A DNA stretch of 64,000 bases from Acanthamoeba sp. SK_2022b (Eukaryota > Discosea > Longamoebia > Acanthamoebidae). The stretch covers positions 1-64,000 of the forward strand of contig JANDJZ010000196.1 of NCBI GenBank assembly GCA_027943245.1, read 5' to 3'. The notes beneath the pieces are model-generated. The model did not search any database and was not told the DNA's origin. It saw only the letters and a list, made by a program, of their open reading frames with translations. Positions 53,397 through 64,000 of the stretch are shown in pieces (position 1 is the first letter of the stretch; each line of letters opens with the position of its first letter). The translations under genes and the position numbers were made by a program.

Positions 53397-55812
53397 ATGT
53401 ACAAGGAGTGGGACGTCATCATCGTGGGCTCCGGCCTGTCCGGCCTTACCACCGCTTTCCGTCTCCTTCAGGTACTCCCCCCCCCTAAAGAACACAGATC
53501 ACCATCAGATTGTCCACACATATTATTTTCCTTTTATAAGCTTTGTTGCAAGTCAGGAGCCTACATTCAAGGCGACCGTCGCCCCAAGCTTAATTAACCA
53601 AGCACAAATTTAACCATCCAATCATTTCGCTCATGTTCACGAAATTTCTTATGTTTGTTGACTAACTTTTTGTCGACACTTGCACGCACAGGCCAATCCC
53701 AAGCTGCGTGTGCTGGTTGTAGACAGCCTTGACGGGTTCGGTGGCCGCACCAAGTCCATCGACTTGCCCCAGTACAACGCCAAGGTGTCCGTTGGTACGC
53801 TCACCCAGGTCACCACGTCCCAACCAACCAATGCAAAGCTGACCTTTTATATCTTCATCTCTATTCCTGGCACATACAAAAGGTGGCACCTTCTCCCTCT
53901 TCGAGCACAACGACACCCTGCAACTGGCGGCGGAGGTGGGCTGCTCTCCGGATGTCCCGCTGCCGCTCTCCCAGGCCAACCTGGCCCTCTTCAGCAAGGA
54001 CCTGGTCGGGTTCGTGAGCACGCCGCTCGGCCTGCCCCTCTTCCTCGAGCTCATGTGGAAGGGCTCCAAGGTGGTCAACGGCGGCCGCATCCTGTGGGAC
54101 TGCCCCACGGCCCGCAAGCTCGACTCCATGTCCCTCGAGACGTGGATCAACAACCAGTCCCTCCTCAAGTGCCTCAACCCCAACTTCACCCGCGAGTTCT
54201 TCTACCTCCTCGAGACATGTACGCCTCTTTTTTTTAATTTTTCCTTTTTTGGTAAAATTCTTTATTTAACCATTTTCTCTCTCCACAATTAAATGCAGTC
54301 CCCGACTTGGCGACGGTGTCAGCGCTGCAGTGCGCGATCGCGCTCTACGTGCGCTTCAGGGGCATCCCGCGCAACGGCTTCGAGATCCCCCCGCAGACGC
54401 TGCGGTGGGAGGGCGGCACGGGCGTGTTCACCGAGGCCCTCGTCGAGCTCCTCCGCACGTTCGACCACTTTGGGCTCATGCTCAGCTCGCCCGTCGTCCG
54501 GATCGCCCAGCCCTCCCCCTCTGACGACGCCGCCTCCGCCTACCCGGTCGAGGTCACGGTCAACGAGAACTGGACCACGCCCGTCGTCATGCGCGCCAAG
54601 CGCGTCATCGTGGCGGCCTCTCCGCTCGCCTCGGCCCCGCGGAGCCGCGGCGGCGGCATCGACTACGCGCCCCCGCTGCCCGCCGACGCGTCGACCCTGT
54701 TCAGCGCGGCCAACGCCACGCCCACCGTGGCCCTCAACATCCTGGTCGTCTACCGGCGGCCCTGGTGGCGCCAGTACGGCGGCGTCATGATCCTGCCCGA
54801 GTACTCGCGCCACGTGCACGAGCGGGGCGTGTACGGCAACGTGGTCGACGGGTCCATGTCGGGCGACGACGCGGCGGGCATCGTGCGCATCTTCTGCGAC
54901 TCGCGGCGCGTGGAGAACTGGCCCGAGGCCGAGATCAAGGCCGGCGCGCTGGCCTTCCTCAAGCGGCTGTTCCCGAGCGACGAGCAGGCGCGCCTCATCG
55001 ACGACCACCTCGAGGTCCTGGTGTGGGACTGGAACCGCGCCAAGCCGAGCCTGCCGGGCGTGACCTTCACCTTCCCGCCCTCGGGCGTGCTGTCGGCCAA
55101 CGGCCACGCCATGACCGCGCCCCACGGCCGCGTCCACTGGGGCGGCTCCGAGCGGTCGGTCTGGGGCAGCGGCTGGATGGAGGGCGCCATCGAGCGCGGC
55201 AACGACGTCGCGCAGGAGGTCCTCCTCGCCGGCGGATGGGCGCCGTCCGGCTACGACGTGCGCAACTCGCCGAATCGCGTGGGCTCGGCCAAGCCCAAGC
55301 CCAGCGCGCCTTTGCTCCGCGACTTTGACCCGCCCAGCGACGACGACGCCTTCAGCGAAGACGACGGCGACAGTGACGATGGCTTCAGCTCGGACGAGCT
55401 CGACCCGGTGAGCGGCGAGTGGACGATGATCGATGACGAGAAGGAGCCGCTGACCAAGCCCGCCGGGGTGAAGCTGCTGGCCCAGGTGGCGGCGGCGGCG
55501 GCGGCGTCGGGCGCGCACAAGTCGTTCGTGCCACGGAGCAGGCTCGACCTGGCCGCGCACCTGTTCACCGACGAGCAGCGACGGACGATGAGCCACAGGC
55601 AGCAGCTGGCGCATCTCGGGCGCGTCGAGCCGCCTAAGCACGCGTCGGCGCGTCACTGGATCTCGCCGCAGCACTGCCTGGCCGCCCTCAAGGAGATCCA
55701 CGACATCAAGGTCAACCGAAGCGGGGCCTCGGCGTGCTCGTCGGTGGGCGGCCTCCTCTGCCCGACGCCCTCCGCCTCGACCGAGAACGCCGGCGCCTGC
55801 GTCCTCTGCTGA
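53397..55812 (+). CDS. Flavin-containing amine oxidase-like protein with CaaX terminus
   Basis: Four exons. Start at 53397 gives MYKEWDVIIVGSGLSGLTTA, a dinucleotide-binding Rossmann motif (GXGXXG) right at the N-terminus. VLVVDSLDGFGGRTKSI follows, the ED.GGR-type second FAD motif. The middle part (GGTFSLFEHNDTLQLAAEVG, IPPQTLRWEGGTGVFTEALV, VMRAKRVIVAASPLA) fits monoamine-oxidase/phytoene-desaturase-like FAD proteins. APHGRVHWGGSERSVWGSGW with MEGAIERGNDVAQEVL is the C-terminal FAD-binding block of amine oxidases. An acidic insert and Ala-rich linker lead to a ~110-residue extension ending GACVLC. CVLC fits a CaaX prenylation box. The covalent-flavin Cys position cannot be judged. The substrate is unknown. 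Confidence 0.83.
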
Positions 55813-55983
55813 TGATCCACTGGGCGTCGTCAGCTTTCATTTTTGACTTGATTACATTATATTATAATTACAATTTACAATGTGATTACCCTGTACAAAA
55901 CAAAAAAAAACATAAACTTAGAGATTTAACAATTAATTTGTTTCTGTAATTTTATTATTATTGATTTATTTTTGCTATCTGGG
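55813..55983. terminator. Convergent AT-rich intergenic region
   Basis: 171 bp between the stops of the amine oxidase (+) and CDC23 (-), with long A and AT runs. It probably holds both poly(A) sites on opposite strands. No exact AATAAA was verified on the plus strand. Confidence 0.35.
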
Positions 55984-57211
55984 TTATGGCTGGTCGTCGT
56001 CTTCATAGTCGTCTTCTTCTGAGTGTGGCAAGTCGCCCATGTCGTCCAGGCTCGTGTTGATGAGGCTCGTCTCGGGTCCGTGGTTCTGCGTGCTGTAGAT
56101 CTCGCGCAGCAGGGCCTTGGCCTCCTCCTTCTCCTTGCCCGCAAAGTCCAGCAGGCGAAGGCAGTACTCCTCGGCCTCGGCCATCCGCCCCAGCTCCTTC
56201 CAATAGTGCGCCAGGAAGAGCAGCGCCTCGATCGTGTCCTGTCCCTCACGCTGCTCGCACGCACACACACGTGTGTCAGCCATTCGAAATGATGTCAACA
56301 AATGGTGGCGTCTTTGGGGGGAGGGTCACCTGCTCGCTGTCTTGTCGCTGGAGGTTCTTGGCGTAGTAGTGCGCCGCCTGGTCGTGGTGGCCCAGCGACC
56401 TGTAGAGGTTGGCCAACGCGTGCAACGCAATTGGCTGCCCGCCGATCCAGAGACCCGTGAGTTCAAACAACAACGGCTGTTGTCCGCCGAGAGGGGGGGC
56501 AGCGCGCGTGTCAGGTGCAGGTCAAGTGTTACCTCGCCTTCGGCGTAGGACTCGGCCCGTTCGTAGCACTTGATGGCGTCGTTGGTCCTGCCCACCTCCT
56601 CATAGCACGCCGCCATGGCACACCATATCCGCGCGTCGTATGGCCTAGCAACGCCGACGCGCACGTGTCAGCTCGCGCTGCGTGGCAGAGGAGAGGGAGA
56701 GGGAGAGGGAGAGGAGAAAGAGGGAGGGGGGGCGACGGACCGGAGGGTGATGCCCTTCTGGTAGTAGTAGGTGGCGTAGTGCGGCATCTTGAGCAACTCG
56801 TAGGTCTGGCCCAACCCATACCACGCACGGTAGTCGCGGCTGTTGATCTCTGCACAGTCCCGCCACCACAAAACCAAGACCACGACCACAAAAACCACCA
56901 CCCCAAAAAGCCACGACCACGACCAATAAAATACAAGTTTGATAAAAATATCAATATATAAATTTAAATTAGAGAAAAAAAATGTGAGTGGGAGCACGTA
57001 CCGGCAGCCTTGCGATAGGCGCGGACGGCAGCGGGGATGTTCTTCATCTCCATGTACTCGTGGCCCATGAGGATGTAGGCCGACAGGAACTTGGGGTTGA
57101 GCCGGATCGCCCGCGAAAAATACTGTACAGCCTTCTCGTGCTCCTCCTTTAGCCCGTAGTAGTTGCCTGTGGCGACACACCACGACCCGAGCCAGTGAGC
57201 ACTCTCGCGCA

Positions 57212-57280
<69 letters not shown>

Positions 57281-58061
57281 CACACCGATGATGCAGCAGG
57301 TCTCCTCTCGGTACTTGTCGGTGGTGTGGGCCTTGTGGGCGAGAAGGGAGAGCTTGGCGTGGTTCTCCTTGACGTAGAGGATGTTGCTGTAGTACTCCAT
57401 GTTCTCCACGCTGAACTCGTCCATCCTCTCGAGCTGCTCAAACAACTGCTCCGCCTCCTCAAACTCTGCACATTTCAAACCAAAAAATAATTATTAAATA
57501 TTAAATTATAAATTATTATTATTATTATAATTAATTTAATCACAGAATGGGGAGATAGGGACCTCGCATGTGATAGTTGGCGATGGCCCGCTGTGCGAGC
57601 AGGAAGTTGGAGTGAGGAAAGACCGAGGTCAGCACGTCGTAGATGCGCAGACACACGCCCACCTGCTGGAATTCGAGACACGCCTGCGCGTAGAAGAAGT
57701 CCCTGTTGGCCCAAGCGCCCACACCCCTTCGTCAAGCAACAACTTTTTTATCTTTTAATTTAAAATATATAATTGATCCCCGCTCCAAAAAACATGCTTA
57801 ACTAAAATAAAATATTGATATTTCTTTTTTAAAAAATAATCAAAAAAAGAGAGAAAGGGAACCTCATGATGTGGTTGGGGAGGTTAAGGCTGGCGATGTG
57901 CTCCCAGGAGAGGGCCGGCAGAGCGGCGAGGTCGAGCCACGCGCTCCAGTTCCACGGGTAGGCCCGCACCGACTCGGCGAGCATGTCCCGCGCCTTGTCC
58001 AGCTGACCCTCCTCCCGCAGCACGATCGCGTATCTGCGGCCAAACAAAGCACGCGCGCGCG

Positions 58062-58102
<41 letters not shown>

Positions 58103-59128
58103 AGAGTAAGAGGGCAGCTTGCAGCACGGTGAACGCAGGCGAGGAGGGCAACATACATGTAGGAGCAGAAGCCGTCCAGAGGTTCCATGGCGGAGCGTGA
58201 GGCCAGCCGCCGTCGCAAGAGGCCGAGCTGAGCGTTGCGCACAGTCGCGCCCTCAGTTCCTTTAATCGATCGGAGTGAGCAGTTGAGAACACAATCAAAC
58301 TTACACACACACACGCAGCACGCAGCACGCAGCACGCAGGCACGCAGGCACGCACGACAAGTGTGGGCAGGTGTACCAGCGAGCTCCACGGTTTCCTCCT
58401 CTTTGCGCTTCTCGCCGGCCAAGTAGAGCGAGTAGCACGAGAAGAAGAGCGCCCTGCGCACGGGCACCGACACAAAACGCGATGCGACACGACACGACGC
58501 ACGCGCCACTCGTACACGTCAGCTGACGACGGGAGCCGATGATGATGATGATGAAGATGATGGGAAGCGAAACATAGAGAGAAAGAGGGAGAGGGAAAGA
58601 GAGTGGGCACCGAAGGGAGAGCTCGGAGACGTCGGTGTCGTCGATGAGGGACCGTGGCTCGAGCGCGCGGGCGGCCTTGCCGTAATCCTTGAGGTCAAAG
58701 TGGTTCTTGGCCAGCAACAGCCTGGCCTCCTCCCTCTTCTCCTTGGCAGCTTCCTCTGCAGCTGCCTCCCCACAGCCGAGGAGCTCCTCCTGCTCGTCTC
58801 CAGCAGTAGCTTCATCTCCAATTTCATCGACGGCGTCGTCTACATCCTCAGGCATACCCATGACCTGCTCCACAGCCCATTTCGAGGCCGCGTAGAGGCC
58901 GCGCGAGGAGAGCTCGCGCGAGGCGCGGAGGAGCGCGGCACGGAGACGCCTGGGGCCGGCGTGAGGATCGAAATCAGGCGATTCTATGAAGAGGGTGAGA
59001 TCGGAGGCTGCTGGTGCCGAGGGCTGGGAGATGGAAGAGGAGGGCGAGCCCAGCAGCAGCAGATTGTCAGAATCTAGGCCACCCAAGGACATCGCCTTGC
59101 GGGCGGGTGATCGAGTAGGCGTCTCCAT
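55984..59128 (-). CDS. CDC23: Anaphase-promoting complex subunit 8 (CDC23/APC8)
   Basis: About eleven exons. Start at 59128 ([20 protein letters not shown]) with a Ser-rich N-terminus and a helical region ([20 protein letters not shown]). Tetratricopeptide repeats match APC8 in order: [140 protein letters not shown] and [33 protein letters not shown] and [11 protein letters not shown] are close to universally conserved APC8 sequences. The C-terminus is acidic ([12 protein letters not shown]). It is a scaffold TPR subunit of the ubiquitin ligase that drives anaphase and mitotic exit. Confidence 0.93.
57212..57279. repeat. (CA)n microsatellite in a CDC23 intron
   Basis: TG in the gene's sense strand; lies between the exons ending CCIIG and starting NYYGLKEE. 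Confidence 0.95.
58048..58099. repeat. (CG)n(CA)n compound repeat in a CDC23 intron
   Basis: CGCG units pass into CA and a short GA run, next to the exon starting YAIVLREEG. Confidence 0.9.
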
Positions 59129-59318
59129 CTCTCACGAAATCAGAGAAAAAGAAGGTATGAAAGCTGGAGCTGACGTCCCTCGCCTTAATCAGTCCCTAAT
59201 CGCTCGTGTGTGCCGCGCGCTTTCCCGCCAGAAGATGTAGTAAAAGTAAATAAATAAAATGTTTTCCCTTGTATTTTGGTGATTTGTTATTTGTATGGAC
59301 AGCAATCTGGTGGGCTGG

Positions 59319-60829
59319 TCACGTCGATGGAGGTGGGTTGTAGAGGCCCTCGCCCAGCAGCATGCTCACTGCGCCCTGGCCAAGCGTGGCGTAAAAGGCC
59401 AGGCTCCCCTGCCGGTCCCGCGTGGCCACCGCTGGCCGATTGACCACCGGCGGGGGAGTGGCGGTTGTCGGTGTTGTCCTCACCACTGCCGCGGGGTGGC
59501 CGTTGTTGCTGTTGGTGTCGCCCTCCCCCGGGGCAGCGCTGTCCTCCAGCGCCGCCGCCTTGTTGGCCTGCTTCTTTTTCTTCTTCCTCTTCTTCTTGAC
59601 CTTCTTCGATGTAGAGGTGCCACTTTGGCTTTGGCTCTTGCTGTTGTTGTTCTTGCTATTGCCGTTGTTGTTGTTGTTGTGCTGCTTCTCGTGTGAATCA
59701 CCTTCTCGGTGGGAGGTGCTGACCTCGCCGCTCAACGACATGCCGCTCGACGAGGGCAGCATGCCGGTCGAGCTCGACCGGTGCTGGGGCGCGGGCTGGA
59801 GGCCCGGCGACGAGAGCGAGGTCGACGACGTCGTGGGCGACGTGCCGGTCGAGCTGGCGCGCGGGGGCTGGCGCGCGGGGACGTCCTCGCCGCTGCTGCC
59901 CAGGTCCACCTTCCCGCGGAACGAGAGGATGCGCTCCTTGAGCTGCTTCAGCGACTTGAGCGACTTGCCGCTGGTGCTGCTCCTCTGCAGCGAGGTCAGC
60001 GAGCCCCGGTGGTGGGCGCCGCCCTCGTCGTCGCTGCCGACGTCGGCGGACGCGGCCGGCCGCTCCCGAATCACGTCGATGTCGTCATCGTCGTCTTCGT
60101 AGTCACCGCCACCGCCGCCGCCAATCAAGTAGGTGGTGTCGTCGAAGCTGGCGGTCCGGTCGCTCGTGAGGCGCTGGTTCCCCTTGGCCCCGGCCTCGCT
60201 CTTCTTGCGCTTCTGCATCCGCCGGCGATTCTGCTCGTCGGTCGTCGCGCTGTTGCTGCGGTCGCGCAGGGCGGCGCTCAGGTCGTGGTCGCTCGTGCCC
60301 CACGGCTGGAGGCTCTTGGGGCGGCTCCTCCCCGGACTCGCTGCTCGGCCGGCGCCCAGCAGGGCCGACGACAGCGACTCGTGCACGGCGCCGCCGCCGC
60401 CAATCGAGTCGTCTCGCTCGTCGCGGTCGCTCGTGTCGAGCTGCTCGAACGGCTGGCTGTCCGACTCGCTCGCGCTCGATCGGGCGACCTCGGCGTTGCC
60501 GCCCCACGACTCGCGCTCCCTGATGACGATGCAGCTGCCGCCGCCCGAAGACATCTTGCGGACGGGCGACGCGGCCGCCTCGTGTCGCTTGAGGTGGGCC
60601 ATCTCCCGCTCCAGCATGTCGGCCGTGCCCTGGCTCAGCATCGAATAGAAGGCGACGCTGGCGTTCCGCTCGCGCACGGGGCCGCTCACCTTCTTCAGGA
60701 CCTCGGTCACCGTGTCGTTGTTCATGGCCGCGTCAAAGTAAGCCTGCGCCTTGTCTACGTTCAGCTGCGACTCCCCTGTATCTGCATCGCATTTGTCAGC
60801 CGCGATGGCCTCCAGAAGCTACCCATGAC

Positions 60830-60900
<71 letters not shown>

Positions 60901-61174
60901 GATGGCAGTACCGGAGGACATGGCCTCTATCTCGGCGGCGAGCGGCTGTGCGATGGGACAGCTCTTGAGCGACATGGCGTACAGGACGTCGTCGTCGTCC
61001 TCGTACTGGAGCGACTCCAGGTACCGACGCACGGCCTCCTTTCTGGGCAGCGAGTAGGGGTTGGCCTGGAAGCTCTTGAGATCGCCCACGATCTGGTACT
61101 GGAGATCGATCAGGTGGGAGTTGACCCAGCCATCCGTCGTGTACGCTGCGTTGCCCTCGCTCACCGCTATGAAA

Positions 61175-61258
<84 letters not shown>

Positions 61259-64000
61259 CGTGCGCGCGCGTGCGCGAGTGAGTGTGCTGAGATGACAGGG
61301 ACAGAGGGCAGTGTGTGGATGCGAACCTCTGAGGATGATGGCCAGGTAGGGCAGGATTGGCGGGACGCCGCGCGAGACGAACATGGAGGCCCCGCTTGCA
61401 CCCAGCGACGCCGATGAAGCAAAGGGCGATGAAGAGGAGGAGGCTAGGAAGGAATGGGACGAGGAGAGCGAGACAGAAGACGACAGGGCCAAGGGCGACG
61501 ACGAGGACAGTGATGTCGACGTGTGGCCGATGTTGACAAGGCTAGAGCTGAGAGGCGACGATGACGTGGACGGCGGCATTCGGTCGACCAGCAGGCGAGT
61601 CGACGCGCCCACCTCGGCCAGGAAATACTTGTCCTTGCCCTCCTGCGTGGCCTTCTCGTCCAGCAGCGTCGCCCTGTCGGTGTTGATGAGGTGCAGATGC
61701 TCCTGCCGAGGCATCGCATAGCCCATCTGCTCGCTCTCCTTCGCCTTGGACGTGGTCCTGGGCTTGGCTTTCCCTTCGTCGCCGGCGGCGGCCACAGTGC
61801 TGTTCGAGCCCGTGGCCGTGCCGTCGTCTCGGTCGGCGGCAGCCTCGCGGTGTTGGTCGCGGTTGGTCCCGATCTCCACGGTCCACTGGGAGCGCGGAGA
61901 CCGAGGGGAGAGCGGCGCCCGCGGCAAGAATGACACCCGGTCCTGCGCCCCGCCCGCCTTGCCCTTTGTGCCATCGTCCTTGCTGCCACCGCCATCGTCA
62001 CGGAGGTCGACCACACGTTTGACCTGTGGCGAGGTCGGAGGGCTGGTAATCGGCGGCGCCGGGGCAGTCGCGGCTTCGTCGACGATCGTCGCATGTTCGG
62101 GCGGCGACCGCGAGCCGACGTTGCTGTGGTCGATGGCAAAGTCCTTCAGCCGACTGCGGCTGCTGGGCGACAGCGGCGACGGGATTGCCGTGGCCGGCGG
62201 CGGCAGGGACAGCTGCTTGACCGCGGCCGCGGAGGACGGAAGGGAGGGCGACGAGGTGGAGGTGGGCAGCGACGACGATGAGGTGGAGGTTGGGAGGGAC
62301 GAGGAGGAAGTGGAGGTGGGCAGAGACGAGGACGAGCTCGAAGATTGGAGCGACTGCTCGCCGTGGGCGCCTCGCGCCGACGGGATCAGCTCGTCGAGCG
62401 AGAGTGACGTTTGGAGAGAGGAGTCGGACGAGACCGTGGCCAGACCTGAGGTTGGCGCGCTGCTGGCGATCCCGGGCCGCCGCTCTCGCTTGGTGAACGT
62501 CAGGCGTCGTATCTCTGTTCACCCGACCGGTTAGATGGGACAACGAGACGAGAGGCTACGGCGAGCACAGTACCGTGCCGGTAGTGCAGGTAGTTGGCTT
62601 GCGGCTGCATCAGTTGATCGAGCTGCTGGAATTGCTTCATACTCCGATCCGGCACACACAACCAGGCAACTGATTCGAGTTCATGAAGTGCGTATGAGTG
62701 TGACTCATGAGCGCGCGCATGTGGGCGTGGGATTACCTTTGAGCCGGATGACAGCGCTGTTGTTGAGCCCCGTGAGGATCTCGGAGAGCGAGTTGAAATT
62801 GTACAGTTGGTAGCATATGCGCGCGATCTTGATGAATTTACTAATCGCGCGGCCCTGCTCCCTCGGGTCTGAACGCCGAAGGATCTCCGTAGCAACCCAG
62901 TAGCTCACCTTTGTAAAGGGAAGAGGGCACAACAATGGGATCAAATCATGCATCAGCTGAAATAGCACGCTTGCCCCAGGTTGGAGGCCTCTTACCTCAT
63001 TGAACTTGGCGATGAGCTTGGTAATGCTGGGTGCAGTTACGTTCTTGTTTTCCTTCTGCCAGCACTGATTCAAGAGTTCGCGCGAACCGATGTTCTGGAG
63101 AAGGTCGACCGCCAAGATCAGCACACAATGGCAGACGAGGTAAATCAGGCGGCTGCCTCCAAACCACGTGGACACAAAATGGAAGAGGAGGGCACCTTAA
63201 AGATTTCAAACTCTATCATAGTCAGCTCTCGAGCGATGTCAATTGAACCCATTGCTAAAAAATCAACCTCGTCGCGCGTGCTGACAGACAATGGCACGTG
63301 AGCAAACACACACCACATCACATATCGCCTCTCACGCAGAGAGAGAGAGAGAGAGAGAGAGAAGAGAGCGGACTGACATACTTGGCAACCGCGTCTGCTG
63401 GCGGCGTAGTGCTTGCGGTGCGTGCCTCGATGATCGGGCTCGAAGGCGCCGAGGTCGTCTCCCTGGCCGGTTCGCCGGTGTGTCTGCGGGTGCGATGGAG
63501 CCAATTGCGCACCGAGGAACCGCGCGGGCGTCCGGACTTGGGGTTGGGCGACTGCGGTGGCGAACTCGCAGCAGCCTGAAGAGAGGCGAATGGGCTCGCC
63601 ACTCCGATCTGGAATCCTGGTGGGGAGCCGCTGCTCGACTTGATATCCTCGCAAGAGTTGGAGGGTGAAATTGAAGGGGAGGTTGCTGCTTGTCGCGAGA
63701 TGAGGCGTTTGAGCTTGGTGGTGTTCTCGATTGAGATCAGGCGCTTGAACTCGGAGATAACCGCCTGTCAATTGAGGCGCTCTCGTTCGTCATTGCATTC
63801 GCGCAGCTTTCAAGCGCAAACGGCGCAGGGGAGAGGCCAGCGCACCTCATCCTGGTTCTCGAGCGTAGTGAGCAGGGTGATGATGCGCTTGTGCTCGCGG
63901 GATGCGAGGTCAGTGGGGTAGGTCGACATCCAGCAATGAAGGAATTCAAGAAGCCGAGTCTGCACGTGCGAGGCGGTGTCAACACTCTCCCTACACACGC
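59319..64000 (-). CDS. Ras guanine-nucleotide exchange factor (RasGEF), 5' end missing
   Basis: The gene continues beyond the right edge. In coding order there is a REM-like region (TRLLEFLHCWMSTYPTDLAS), then a Ser/Pro-rich linker. The CDC25/RasGEF domain begins with IDIARELTMIEFEIFK, NVTAPSITKLIAKFNE, VATEILRRSDPREQGRAISK and SEILTGLNNSAVIRLK. A ~320-residue Ser/Thr/Pro-rich insert (62.5-61.4 kb) then interrupts it. The domain resumes with GVPPILPYLAIILR, IAVSEGNAAYTTDGWVNSHL, LKSFQANPYSLPRKEAVRRY and DDVLYAMSLKSCP. A ~450-residue tail with poly-Asn and poly-Lys runs contains two related motifs, ASVAFYSMLSQGTADML and GSLAFYATLGQGAVSML, and ends GLYNPPPST. It activates a Ras-type GTPase by GDP release. 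Large RasGEF families with low-complexity inserts are typical of amoebozoans. Confidence 0.87.
60832..60898. repeat. (CA)n microsatellite in a RasGEF intron
   Basis: Uninterrupted; TG in the gene's sense strand, between EAMSSGT and the exon with ESQLNVDKAQAYF. Confidence 0.95.
61177..61257. repeat. (TG)n microsatellite in a RasGEF intron
   Basis: About 80 bp of TG; CA in the gene's sense strand, between YLAIILR and the exon containing FIAVSEGNA. Confidence 0.95.
63339..63361. repeat. (GA)n tract in a RasGEF intron
   Basis: Short GA run (CT in sense) after the exon ending DAVAKYV. Confidence 0.9.

Noticed and set aside
54319..55701. 460-codon minus-strand frame opposite the amine oxidase
   Set aside because: Shadow of the GC-rich coding exon; no domain content.

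Overview
The window is nuclear DNA of a protist, most likely an amoebozoan (Acanthamoeba/Dictyostelium side). Reasons: dense, intron-rich genes on both strands with GC-rich exons; a tailless myosin ending in a CaaX box like Dictyostelium MyoK; a cereblon gene; AIG1-type GTPases; and a RasGEF with long low-complexity inserts. Introns are of two kinds: short AT-rich ones, and ones carrying long (TG)n/(CA)n tracts. The species cannot be named from the sequence. Gene models were assembled by eye from reading frames and splice sites, so inner exon borders are approximate. No tRNA, rRNA or CRISPR array was seen.

Layout. 1-7.2 kb: 3' part of a class I myosin (+), a nucleoside 2-deoxyribosyltransferase-like gene (-), MOG1/RANGRF (+) and an endonuclease/exonuclease/phosphatase gene (+). 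7.3-18.57 kb: one nested insertion. A degenerate APE-type LINE with RNase H sits between 16-bp target duplications, and a 4.4-kb TTAA-flanked Kolobok/Mutator-like DNA transposon lies inside the LINE's 3' end. The LINE entered exactly at the start codon of the cereblon gene, which follows (18.57-21.6 kb, +). 21.8-25.9 kb: two secreted lipases (-), a GDSL phospholipase B and an acid lipase. 26.3-35.4 kb: a large chorein-type lipid-transfer protein, best matched to ATG2 (+).

35.7-46.9 kb: a C2/proline-rich protein (-), a three-domain AIG1-like GTPase (-) divergent from a single-domain paralogue (+), a small secreted Cys/Lys-rich protein (-), an AAAP amino-acid transporter (-) and an intronless LRR protein (+). 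47-64 kb: an ATRX/RAD54-like SNF2 protein apparently without its second helicase lobe (-), a flavin amine-oxidase-like protein (+), the APC/C subunit CDC23/APC8 (-) and a RasGEF running off the right edge (-).

There is no operon logic, but themes recur: membrane lipid and trafficking genes (lipases, ATG2-like, C2, prenylated proteins) and ubiquitin/cell-cycle genes (cereblon, CDC23). Three unrelated proteins (myosin, triple GTPase, amine oxidase) end in CaaX prenylation motifs. The most striking points are the nested transposons that separate cereblon from its promoter, the F-box-like segment in the transposase, the triple GTPase, and the SNF2 protein whose missing lobe coincides with a CA-repeat intron.
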